Source: an uncultured Campylobacter sp.
GTDB lineage: Bacteria > Campylobacterota > Campylobacteria > Campylobacterales > Campylobacteraceae
Assembly (NCBI RefSeq): GCF_937997595.1
Contig: NZ_CALKTS010000011.1
Coordinates: 1-10,798 of the forward strand
Direction: 5' to 3'
DNA: 10,798 nt
Position numbers and translations under genes: made by a program. Of this stretch, positions 1 to 6,226 are shown in pieces (the first letter of the stretch is position 1; the number at the start of each line of letters is the position of its first letter). The notes below the pieces were generated by a model, which worked only from the letters and a program-made list of their open reading frames with translations, was not told the DNA's origin and did no database searches.

Positions 1-190
1 CTCTTAAATAATCATGTGATATACGAATTAGCCAAGTGTTATTTTCTCGGTCTATGCACCAATCTAGTCTTTCTAGAAACCATAGACTAATTTCGTCATC
101 ATCGTATTTTTTACATATTTTGTTTATCGTTTCCAATAAACTATATTTTTCAACATCCTTTTCTGAAATACGCTCTGCTACAAACGCCAC
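1..190 (-). CDS. Small paralogous protein of unknown function, N-terminal part (cut by window edge)
   Basis: This is the 5' end (63 codons) of a gene that runs off the left edge. It reads VAFVAERISEKDVEKYSLLE..., with WCIDRE at residues 44-49 followed by TWLIRIS. It clearly resembles the next gene upstream (206-691): same AFV.ERIS opening, same IC.KY element, and WCIDRE at the same residue number. The start is GTG at 190, chosen because AAGGGGA lies just upstream and the paralog begins at the equivalent codon. It lies 15 bases after the stop of that gene, so the two are probably co-transcribed tandem duplicates. No enzyme motif, signal peptide or membrane segment is visible. Function is unknown; an immunity or antitoxin-like role is only a guess from the duplication pattern. 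Confidence 0.75.
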   Translation of the reverse strand, partial: MAFVAERISEKDVEKYSLLETINKICKKYDDDEISLWFLERLDWCIDRENNTWLIRISHDYLR

Positions 191-205
191 TTTATCCCCT
201 TTTCT

Positions 206-691
206 TTAAATTTTTGATACGAAAGTTACTCGAATATTTTCTTTAGGTACAGAGCTTGTTATAACCTCTCCTCCCTTAAACTCATTTAAAATTTCTTTTA
301 AAATATCCACAATCTCTTGCTTTGGTATATCCCCGATATCGCTTCTTATGGATTCTAACTCATATATTATTTTAAACGGATTGTCCGTAATTTTCGTGCT
401 AGTATTTTCGTTATGTATATTTCTTAAATCAATCTCTATATCTTTGCCTCTATAATGCAAAAGCCATATATATTCACCGCTAAATTCCATATCTCTCGGA
501 TCCCCGATAGTGATACTACGCACAGGAAAAAGCCAAATACCTCTTTCTCGATCTATGCACCAGTCTCTTGAATTTAAACTTGCGCAACTAAGCTTGCTCT
601 GATGATACTTTTCACATATCTCATTGCACGGTTTTAGTAAATCGTATTTCTTTATATCCTCTTTTGAAATACGCTCTGTAACAAACGCCAT
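206..691 (-). CDS. Small paralogous protein of unknown function (161 aa)
   Basis: This is a complete 161-residue soluble protein. It opens MAFVTERISKEDIKKYDL, has WCIDRE at 44-49 followed by GIWLF, an HYRGKDIEIDL strand segment at 79-89, a helix with LKEILNEF near 130-138, and a closing beta-like segment (NIRVTFV). The same order of elements appears in the gene at 10244-10696 and, as far as visible, in the partial gene at 1-190, so the window holds three members of one family. The ATG at 691 is preceded by a strong AAGGAGG (697-703) with a 5-base gap. The gene is AT-rich compared with plsC and clpB, which suggests transfer. I do not recognise the family. Small duplicated soluble proteins of this sort are often immunity proteins, but no toxin gene is seen beside this copy. 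Confidence 0.85.
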   Translation of the reverse strand: MAFVTERISKEDIKKYDLLKPCNEICEKYHQSKLSCASLNSRDWCIDRERGIWLFPVRSITIGDPRDMEFSGEYIWLLHYRGKDIEIDLRNIHNENTSTKITDNPFKIIYELESIRSDIGDIPKQEIVDILKEILNEFKGGEVITSSVPKENIRVTFVSKI

Positions 692-765
692 TCTCTCCTC
701 CTTAAGAATTTAAAATTTTAGACTGCTTGCGGGTTGCCGCCGTCTTTTGCTCTTGCGACAAATCG

Positions 766-791
766 TTTAGCCATTTGCGCAAATGGCTAAA
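766..791. repeat. 26-bp perfect palindrome
   Basis: The arm TTTAGCCATTTGC (766-778) is followed immediately by its exact reverse complement GCAAATGGCTAAA (779-791). No T-run follows on either strand, so it is not a canonical Rho-independent terminator. A protein-binding site, a cruciform or a termination hairpin for the plsC operon are all possible. Confidence 0.85.
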
Positions 792-824
792 TATACGCTA
801 AATTTTATCTTGCCGCGCCGCGCA

Positions 825-1034
825 AATTTTAAAATTTCGCTTTTATACAGGCGCTGTTTTCTTGCGGGTCTCTCGCCGATAACTCGCCGCCTGCCGCTTA
901 GATGAAATTTTAAAATTCCACCGCCTGTGCGCATGGATAAAATTTTAAAATTTCGCCGTCCGCGCGCACGAACGAAATTTTAAAATTCCACGCCGCTTAA
1001 CACGAGCAGGTGAAATTTATAAAAAAATTTCGCC
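825..1034. repeat. Degenerate tandem repeat of about 35 bp built on AATTTTAAAATT
   Basis: Exact copies of the self-complementary 12-mer AATTTTAAAATT lie at 825-836, 906-917, 941-952 and 976-987. The last three are spaced exactly 35 bases apart. Units 906-940 and 941-975 match at 26 of 35 positions, and all nine differences are transitions. A partial unit lacking the core precedes them (884-905), and a diverged unit follows at about 1013. The G+C-rich half of each unit contains CRCCGYC. Similar isolated palindromes lie in other gaps of the window, so this is probably a local expansion of a genome-wide intergenic element. Confidence 0.7.
1009..1034 (-). terminator. Hairpin downstream of plsC, possible terminator
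   Basis: GGTGAAATTT (1009-1018) pairs with AAATTTCGCC (1025-1034) across a six-base loop, giving ten pairs including one G-U. It lies about 100 bases past the plsC stop. No clear U-run follows on the minus strand, so a terminator role is tentative; it also forms the last, diverged unit of the tandem array. Confidence 0.35.
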
Positions 1035-1135
1035 GTCGCAAATCAAAGCGCAAATAAACGCGCCGCTGCGCGCAGAAATCGCGCGAATTAACAAAAGTCG
1101 CGTTTGAATTTCATCGATAAATTTATGAATTCCGC

Positions 1136-1822
1136 CTATGCTTCGGCGGTTTCGTTTTCGTCGATTACGGCTTGCATCGTGTCTCTGGCGTGCTGTAGCC
1201 AATCTTTATCGCTCGTGTCGAGCAGGTCTAGGTAGATGATTTTGACGTGTCCGCTGTGGACGGTGAAATCGTGAGAGTTTGCGATGTGCTGCGTGCCGAT
1301 GAGCACCACGGGCTGGACGCGCAGACCGAGCTTGCTAACGATCGCTTTGGCGCCGCTTTGGAATTGCAAAAGCTGCGTGCCGCGATGCCTAGTGCCCTCG
1401 GGAAACATCGTGATGACGCGCCCTTCACTTACGCGCTGCTGAACTTCGTGCACGATCCGCACCAGATCGCGCGGATTTGAGCGATCGACCTGGATCATCT
1501 TCGGAAGAGTGATGATTTTGCCAATAATAGGGATGTCTGCGATCTCCTTTTTAGCGATCCAACAGATATCGGCAGGATGGGTTTCTTCGAGCACGACGAT
1601 ATCCATTATGCTTTGGTGGTTGGCGATTACTAGCTGCGCGCGCGGATCGGGGGTACCTATGATCTGGATATCGTATCCAATGCCGTAGCGCTGGAAGCGC
1701 CCCCAAATGCGGCGAAAGCGGCGATGAGAGGAGTTTTTCACCGCCATGGCGATCACGACGCAAACGACGGTAAAAATAAACCAAATCGCGTAAAATAGCG
1801 CTCTAATCCTTGCTAAGCTCAT
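1136..1822 (-). CDS. plsC: 1-acyl-sn-glycerol-3-phosphate acyltransferase
   Basis: This enzyme moves an acyl group from acyl-ACP or acyl-CoA to lysophosphatidic acid, giving phosphatidic acid, at the inner face of the cytoplasmic membrane. The 228-residue length is usual for the family. A membrane-anchoring helix spans about residues 8-28. Motif I is NHQSIMD at 68-74 (catalytic H69 and D74), the motif II region has VDRS at 112-115, motif III is FPEGTR at 140-145, and VQPVVLIG near 170-177 corresponds to motif IV. The ATG at 1822 overlaps the end of the upstream gene by 20 bases and has only a weak ribosome site, so translation is probably coupled. It is the last gene of the operon, as I recall for C. 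jejuni (Cj0516). The gene is G+C-rich. Confidence 0.95.
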   Translation of the reverse strand: MSLARIRALFYAIWFIFTVVCVVIAMAVKNSSHRRFRRIWGRFQRYGIGYDIQIIGTPDPRAQLVIANHQSIMDIVVLEETHPADICWIAKKEIADIPIIGKIITLPKMIQVDRSNPRDLVRIVHEVQQRVSEGRVITMFPEGTRHRGTQLLQFQSGAKAIVSKLGLRVQPVVLIGTQHIANSHDFTVHSGHVKIIYLDLLDTSDKDWLQHARDTMQAVIDENETAEA

Positions 1823-3095
1823 CTTTTTTAACCCAGCCGATCTTGTTGCCGCCCAGCATGATTTTATAAAATTCCTTATTAGTGCCTAAAATTTCAACCT
1901 TTTCGGGATTTTTAGTCACGTAAAACACGGTGGAGCTTTGCATAGGCAAAATTCTAACCGGGGAATTTTGCGCGATACTGCCCGTGCCGTAAGGCCTTTG
2001 CGCATAGAAATTTACCGCCAAAATCAGCACCGCAAAGATAAGCGGCGTGATATTTTTACTAAGCAGAAACATCACCAAAAGCACGGCAGCTAGCGTGTAG
2101 ATCGCGATCTGCTTATAGGCTTCGAACTTGCTCTCTTTCGGATTTAGCCCGATCTGCGTGCTAAGATCCTCGGCGCGCGGATTAAGCTCAAGACCGAAAT
2201 TTTCAAATTTTTTAGTATTAAGATTGAAATAGCTGAAGTCTAAATTTGTGATATTTTTATCCACGACGGCGAAATAATATCCACTCTGACTTGCGTATGT
2301 GCCGCGTACGGAGTCCACACCCTGCTTAATAATGGCTGGATTATCGATACTAAAAGCGCTGATTGCGCCGTTTCGGATACCAAGATCGAGCGTGAGTAAA
2401 TTTGAAACGTCGTCAAATTTGGTAGTTTTGTAGTTTTTAAGTTTCAGCTCGTCGGCTACGATATGCGAAAAATTAGGCTTCGTATCAAGCTTCATAAATT
2501 CCGGATTATCAGGTTTGATAGAGCTTTTTTCAAAAAATTCTCCGTTACGCTGCAGTGTCAAAACGAGCTCATTTATCTTATCGCTCTTATCGCTTGCTGC
2601 AAACCACAGCGTCGTCTCAAACATCTCGTCACCCTCAATCCACGTAAGATTGTCGGCATTAAGCCACTTCATACCATTGGTGCGGCTGATCTCTAGCTTT
2701 GGCTTAACGGTGATTTTCTGCCCTAAATACACGGCGAAGTCAATCTTAAAAATTTGATTGCAATACACCTTTCTAGGCATCCCGCTGGCTTTTAGCGTAA
2801 GCTCTTTAGGCTTAATGTCCTGATAGACCTTATCGTCGGATACGTCAAGATCGACTTCGTTAGTAGGCGCCAAAGCCTTAAGATCGTCGATGCTTAGATT
2901 ATCCATCGACATAACCTCTTTTTTATTATACTTCAGCATCACCTTGGAATTATCGCGCGTCTGCGGCTCGTCTGGCTTATCCTCAGCTTTTTTCGGCGCA
3001 TATTTACTTAGATCGTCAAGCGAATCGATCTCAATCTCCGGCGCAGCAAACGCAAGCGTGCAGACACCTAAAATAGTAAGAATTCTTTTTAGCAA
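1803..3095 (-). CDS. Periplasmic/membrane protein with C-terminal SH3-like domain
   Basis: This 430-residue protein is the likely counterpart of C. jejuni Cj0515, which lies between purQ and plsC; its function is unknown. A signal peptide covers residues 1-17 (LGVCTLAFA, then AAPEIE). A charged low-complexity stretch follows (about 20-60), then a long, probably beta-rich periplasmic region to about 320. Two hydrophobic helices lie at about 327-346 and 349-365. The tail from about 374 (SPVRILPMQSSTVFYV...EILGTNKEFYKIML...IGWVKKDEL) has the look of a bacterial SH3 domain. Such domains often bind peptidoglycan or peptides, so an envelope role is inferred. The start is TTG at 3095, seven bases inside purQ; AAAAGG lies six or so bases upstream and the signal peptide begins directly after it, whereas the first internal ATG would remove the signal. 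Confidence 0.85.
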   Translation of the reverse strand: MLKRILTILGVCTLAFAAPEIEIDSLDDLSKYAPKKAEDKPDEPQTRDNSKVMLKYNKKEVMSMDNLSIDDLKALAPTNEVDLDVSDDKVYQDIKPKELTLKASGMPRKVYCNQIFKIDFAVYLGQKITVKPKLEISRTNGMKWLNADNLTWIEGDEMFETTLWFAASDKSDKINELVLTLQRNGEFFEKSSIKPDNPEFMKLDTKPNFSHIVADELKLKNYKTTKFDDVSNLLTLDLGIRNGAISAFSIDNPAIIKQGVDSVRGTYASQSGYYFAVVDKNITNLDFSYFNLNTKKFENFGLELNPRAEDLSTQIGLNPKESKFEAYKQIAIYTLAAVLLVMFLLSKNITPLIFAVLILAVNFYAQRPYGTGSIAQNSPVRILPMQSSTVFYVTKNPEKVEILGTNKEFYKIMLGGNKIGWVKKDELSKD

Positions 3096-3754
3096 ATTAA
3101 GCCTTTTAGCATTTTCTCTCCGTCCGTGCCGCCCAAAATAGGCTCTATCGCGCGCTCAGGATGCGGCATCAGGCCGAAAATCTTTTTGTTTTTATCGCAA
3201 ATCCCGGCAATTGCGTCCACTGAGCCGTTCGGATTTAGATCCGCGCCATTTTCGTCGCAATATTTTAGCAACACGCAATCCTCGTCGTATAGCGACTTTA
3301 GCATATCCGCAGGCGCATAGTAGTTGCCCTCGCCATGCGCAATCGGGATATTTAGAATTTCGCCTTTGTCGCAACAGTGCAGAAATTTATTATCGTTTGA
3401 AACGACGCGCAAATTGTGAAATTTTGAGATAAAGCTTAAATTTATATTTTTATTCATCGCGCCTGCGAGCAGCCCCAGCTCCAAAAGCATCTGAAAGCCA
3501 TTACAGATGCCTAGAATATAGCCGCCGCGCGCAGCATGAGCGAGAACCGCCTTCATCACCGGGCTAAATTTGGCAATAGCCGCCGTCCGCAGATAATCTC
3601 CGTGGCTAAAGCCGCCGGGAAGCACGATCAGATCGGCGTTTATGTCGGTTTTTTTATGCCAAATTATCTGCGTTTCGCAACCAAGCTTATCAAAGGCGTA
3701 TTTGGTGTCGCGCTCGCAATTCGTGCCGGGGAAATTGACGATCGCTACCTTCAT
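3089..3754 (-). CDS. purQ: Phosphoribosylformylglycinamidine synthase, glutaminase subunit
   Basis: PurQ hydrolyses glutamine and passes ammonia to PurL, which converts FGAR to FGAM in purine synthesis in the cytoplasm. The 221-residue class I glutamine amidotransferase begins MKVAIVNFPGTNCERDT, typical of PurQ. The nucleophile is C84 in GICNGFQ, and the triad is completed by H198 and E200 in MPHPER. PGGFSHGDYLR at 46-56 is another family signature. Its ATG at 3754 overlaps the purS stop as ATGA, and its own end overlaps the next gene by seven bases. The separate PurS and PurQ genes imply a small-type PurL, which is not in this window. Confidence 0.98.
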   Translation of the reverse strand: MKVAIVNFPGTNCERDTKYAFDKLGCETQIIWHKKTDINADLIVLPGGFSHGDYLRTAAIAKFSPVMKAVLAHAARGGYILGICNGFQMLLELGLLAGAMNKNINLSFISKFHNLRVVSNDNKFLHCCDKGEILNIPIAHGEGNYYAPADMLKSLYDEDCVLLKYCDENGADLNPNGSVDAIAGICDKNKKIFGLMPHPERAIEPILGGTDGEKMLKGLIC

Positions 3755-3987
3755 AGCACGATCTCGTAGTCTTCGATGACGGTGTTTGCCAAAATTTCAT
3801 CGCACATCTTGACAACTTCGGCATAAATTTTATCCCTATCCTCGCCATTTATATCAAGTACGATCTGTTTGGCTACGCGCACATCTCGCACGCCGCTAAA
3901 TCCAAGCGAAGCGAGGGCGTGTTTGACCGCCTTGCCCTGCGGATCGAGCACGCCCTCTTTAAGTCTTACGTTTACGATTACCTTCAT
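3751..3987 (-). CDS. purS: Phosphoribosylformylglycinamidine synthase subunit PurS
   Basis: This 78-residue protein bridges PurQ and small-type PurL in the three-part FGAM synthase. It has the usual length and pattern: MKVIVNVRLKEGVLDPQGKAV at the start, SLGFSGVRDVRVAKQIVLDI in the middle, and MCDEILANTVIEDYEI at the end. The ATG at 3987 follows the purC stop after three bases, and AGGA lies six bases upstream, inside the end of purC. Its stop overlaps the purQ start as ATGA, so the two subunits are probably made in a fixed ratio. Confidence 0.97.
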   Translation of the reverse strand: MKVIVNVRLKEGVLDPQGKAVKHALASLGFSGVRDVRVAKQIVLDINGEDRDKIYAEVVKMCDEILANTVIEDYEIVL

Positions 3988-3990
3988 CGC

Positions 3991-4710
3991 TTATCCTAAA
4001 ATTCTACGCAAGACCTCTTCGTAGGCCACTTTTACGCTACCAAGATCCTGTCTGAATACGTCCTTGTCGAGCTTTTTATCGGTCTGTTTGTCCCAAAAGC
4101 GGCAGCTATCAGGGCTGATCTCGTCTGCAAGTAGGATATTGCCGTCCTTATCCCTGCCAAGCTCGATTTTGAAATCCACGAGCTTTAAATTTCGCTCATC
4201 AAAAAATTTAATCAAGATTTCATTGATCTTGCGCGCGATCTTTTTGAGCTCGTCAAGCTCGCTTTGGCTCTTTACGGCGCCAAGCAGCAAGCAATGCTCG
4301 TCGTTTAGGATCGGATCGCCCAGCTCATCGTCTTTGTAGCAAAACTCCACCAGTGTAAACGGAAGCTTTGTGCCCTCTTTGATGCCCAGACGCTTTGTAA
4401 GCGAGCCGGTGGCGATATTACGAGCGATGATCTCAAGAGGGAAAATTTTACATTTTTTCACTAGCTGCTCAGTCGGGCTGATCGTCTCTACTAGCGCAGT
4501 GGCGATGCCGTGCTTTTTAAGCAGATCAAAAATCAGCGTCGAAATTTTGCAATTCAGCGCGCCCTTGCCGCTCTCTTCGGCTTTTTTGACGCCATTAAAC
4601 GCCGTCAGCGAATCTTTAAATTCCGAGATCAAAAGGTCGTCACTTTCGTTAACCGACCACATCTTTTTGCCCTTGCCTTCGTAGATAAGCTCTTTTTTGG
4701 TAGCTTGCAT
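3991..4710 (-). CDS. purC: Phosphoribosylaminoimidazole-succinocarboxamide synthase (SAICAR synthetase)
   Basis: PurC joins CAIR to aspartate using ATP, giving SAICAR, in de novo purine synthesis. The 239-residue length is normal. Visible signatures are ELIYEGKGKKMW at 8-18 (nucleotide-binding loop), PLEIIARNIATGSL at 91-104, LVDFKIELG at 177-185 and DEISPDSCRFWD at 196-207. A GTG lies directly before the ATG at 4710, but AAGGAG (4717-4722) sits six bases from the ATG and only three from the GTG, so ATG is the better start. That ribosome site overlaps the stop codon of the protease gene upstream, ten bases away, which points to coupled translation. Confidence 0.97.
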   Translation of the reverse strand: MQATKKELIYEGKGKKMWSVNESDDLLISEFKDSLTAFNGVKKAEESGKGALNCKISTLIFDLLKKHGIATALVETISPTEQLVKKCKIFPLEIIARNIATGSLTKRLGIKEGTKLPFTLVEFCYKDDELGDPILNDEHCLLLGAVKSQSELDELKKIARKINEILIKFFDERNLKLVDFKIELGRDKDGNILLADEISPDSCRFWDKQTDKKLDKDVFRQDLGSVKVAYEEVLRRILG

Positions 4711-4720
4711 CACACTCTCC

Positions 4721-6037
4721 TTACTTGATGTTTAGAATTTTTATCGCGTCTATTGCGGTTTTTAACTGGATATCGTTATTAATCTGCTCTGCGGTGATGA
4801 AATTTTTCTCATCCTTTTTCTGAGCATCTTTTTTCTTGGTCTCGACCTTGGCTAACTCGCCTTGCAGGTGCTTTTTGAGATCGGCTTCTTTTAGCGAGAA
4901 TTCATCCTCGTCGCGGCTCGGCACCTTGCCCGGCGCCACTATGAGATCAGGCGTCACGCCCACCGCTTGGATAGTGCGACCACTTGATAGATAGTATCGC
5001 GCTATGGTAAGCCGCAGAGCCTCTTTATCCTCTATCGGCAGGATCACCTGTACGCTTCCCTTGCCGAAGGTGTTTTCGCCGACGACTACCGCGCGCTTTA
5101 GATCCTGAAGCGAGCCGCTTACGATCTCGCTCGCGCTTGCGCTGCCGCCATTAACCAAAACCACGAGCGGCAGATCGGTGATCTTCTTTTTAGGATCGGC
5201 GTTGTGCGCTTCGGTCTCGTTTTTCGCGCGCCCTTTCTGCGAGACGATAAGTCCCTTGCCGACAAATAAATTTACGAGTCCGATCGCCTGATCCAAAAGC
5301 CCGCCCGGGTTATTTCGCAGATCCAAAATAATGCCTTTGGCGTCTTTATGCTCTTTTATAAATTTGCTCGCGTCCGCTACCACGTGCTGATCGAAATTCG
5401 TAACGCGCAGATATAAAATTTTACCATCCTCGATCATCTTGGCATAGACCGATTCCACTTTGATTATATCGCGGATAATCTCGACGTCGAAAGGCTTGCT
5501 AACTCCCTTACGCACGATCGTTAGAGTGATTTTGGTTTTCGGCTTACCGCGCATTTTTGAGACCGCATCGTCGATCGTGATGCCGAAGGTCGCGTTGCCG
5601 TCGATACGCAAGATCACGTCGTTAGCCTGAATGCCTTTCTTATCGGCAGGAGTCCCCTCGATAGGCGAGATGACGGTTAGAGCGCCGTCTTTCATGCCCA
5701 CCTGAATTCCAAGCCCACCGAACTCGCCCTCGGTCTGAACTTTCGTATCGTTAAAAGCCTTTTCGTCCATGTAGCTTGAGTGCGCGTCGAGGTTATTCAT
5801 AAGCCCCGAGATCGTCTTGTCCACAAGCTCCGAAAAGGTCATCTCATCGACATAATTGTTTTCGACGATCGCAAGTGTTTTGGTAAGCTTAGCTAGTGCC
5901 TCCAGACGCGTTTTTTCGCTGTCTGGCTTTTTGGTTGCGTTGACCTCTCTGGCTTGTAAATTTCCGGTAAAAAAACTGACGCCTAAAAATAGAGAAAATA
6001 TGAATCCCAAGCCGAAGAAGAGGTGTTTTTGTCGCAA
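4721..6037 (-). CDS. ctpA: Carboxy-terminal processing protease, S41 family
   Basis: This is a 438-residue envelope serine protease with a PDZ domain. The N-terminal hydrophobic stretch (about 6-25) acts as signal peptide or anchor. NNLDAHSSYM at 81-90 is typical of the family, the PDZ domain spans about 105-180 (FGGLGIQVGMKDG, SPIEGTPADKKGI), and the S41 core includes LDLRNNPGGLL at 238-248. The catalytic dyad is Ser301 in NGGSASASE and Lys326 in TFGKGSVQ, with the 25-residue spacing seen in Prc/CtpA enzymes. A lysine-rich, probably helical tail follows 380. The start is TTG at 6037, with AAGGA six bases upstream and no ATG before residue 66. It matches the position of C. jejuni Cj0511 and heads the operon. 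Confidence 0.95.
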   Translation of the reverse strand: MRQKHLFFGLGFIFSLFLGVSFFTGNLQAREVNATKKPDSEKTRLEALAKLTKTLAIVENNYVDEMTFSELVDKTISGLMNNLDAHSSYMDEKAFNDTKVQTEGEFGGLGIQVGMKDGALTVISPIEGTPADKKGIQANDVILRIDGNATFGITIDDAVSKMRGKPKTKITLTIVRKGVSKPFDVEIIRDIIKVESVYAKMIEDGKILYLRVTNFDQHVVADASKFIKEHKDAKGIILDLRNNPGGLLDQAIGLVNLFVGKGLIVSQKGRAKNETEAHNADPKKKITDLPLVVLVNGGSASASEIVSGSLQDLKRAVVVGENTFGKGSVQVILPIEDKEALRLTIARYYLSSGRTIQAVGVTPDLIVAPGKVPSRDEDEFSLKEADLKKHLQGELAKVETKKKDAQKKDEKNFITAEQINNDIQLKTAIDAIKILNIK

Positions 6038-6066
6038 AGTTTATCCTTGAAAGTAAAATGGAGTGA

Positions 6067-6074
6067 ATTTTATA
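6067..6074 (-). promoter_or_regulatory. Probable -10 box of the ctpA-purCSQ-plsC operon
   Basis: On the minus strand TATAAAAT lies about 30 bases before the TTG start, preceded by a T-rich stretch (TTTTTAGCCAATTTTC), which suits Campylobacter sigma-70 promoters that rely on the -10 box. No clear -35 box is seen. A second candidate, GTATAAAAT, lies about 35 bases further upstream. Confidence 0.45.
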
Positions 6075-6166
6075 GAAAATTGGCTAAAAATAAGGTAAAT
6101 TTTATACGAAATTTGCGCGTTTACGGATAAATTTAAGGCGAAAATTTTAAAATCTCACTAAAAAAT

Positions 6167-6187
6167 CTTGACATAAATACACTAAAG
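6167..6187 (+). promoter_or_regulatory. HAIR-like inverted repeat, putative HspR operator
   Basis: CTTGACA, seven bases, then ACTAAAG resembles the HspR-associated inverted repeat CTTGAGT-N7-ACTCAAG. The left half matches at 5 of 7 positions, the right half at 6 of 7, and the spacing is exact. It covers the -35 box and spacer of the clpB promoter, where a repressor would block polymerase. HspR is known to control clpB in Campylobacter; binding here is inferred. Confidence 0.55.
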
Positions 6188-6196
6188 TTATATAAT
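6168..6196 (+). promoter_or_regulatory. Consensus sigma-70 promoter of clpB
   Basis: TTGACA (6168-6173) and TATAAT (6191-6196) are both perfect matches to the sigma-70 consensus, with the ideal 17-base spacer. Transcription should start near 6203, leaving a leader of about 24 bases. A perfect -35 is unusual in Campylobacter and suggests a strong promoter held down by a repressor. Confidence 0.85.
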
Positions 6197-6216
6197 GCCA
6201 CCAACTTCAACTTTAG
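6182..6216. repeat. 8-bp inverted repeat spanning the clpB -10 region and ribosome site
   Basis: CTAAAGTT (6182-6189) and AACTTTAG (6209-6216) are exact reverse complements separated by 19 bases. The left arm overlaps the right half of the HAIR-like site; the right arm reaches the Shine-Dalgarno AGGAGA. The left arm lies before the predicted transcription start, so any effect should be at the DNA level. It may be chance. Confidence 0.4.
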
Positions 6217-6226
6217 GAGAAAATTT

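Larger units (their letters stand above)
692..1135. other. Repeat-rich gap without genes
   Basis: No credible coding region lies here; the open frames are short and unlike their neighbours. The gap sits downstream of plsC and upstream of the small duplicated genes. It contains a 26-bp perfect palindrome, four exact AATTTTAAAATT palindromes, a degenerate tandem array and a 10-bp stem hairpin, each described separately. G+C-rich blocks (CGCC, GCGCGC) alternate with the AT-rich palindromes. A promoter for the genes at 691 and 190 should lie near 705-740 on the minus strand; TAAAAT near 711-719 is a possible -10 box, but I see no supporting -35. Confidence 0.6.

Noticed and set aside
825..1034. 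The 35-bp tandem units as a second CRISPR array
   Set aside because: The conserved core is only 12 bases and palindromic, and the intervening sequences resemble each other instead of being unique spacers.
1017..1202. 61-residue minus-strand open frame overlapping the end of plsC
   Set aside because: Arginine-rich shadow of plsC and repeat DNA with no ribosome site.
1247..1480. Plus-strand open frame opposite plsC
   Set aside because: It lies wholly inside plsC on the other strand, has no ribosome site or recognisable product, and mirrors the high G+C of plsC.
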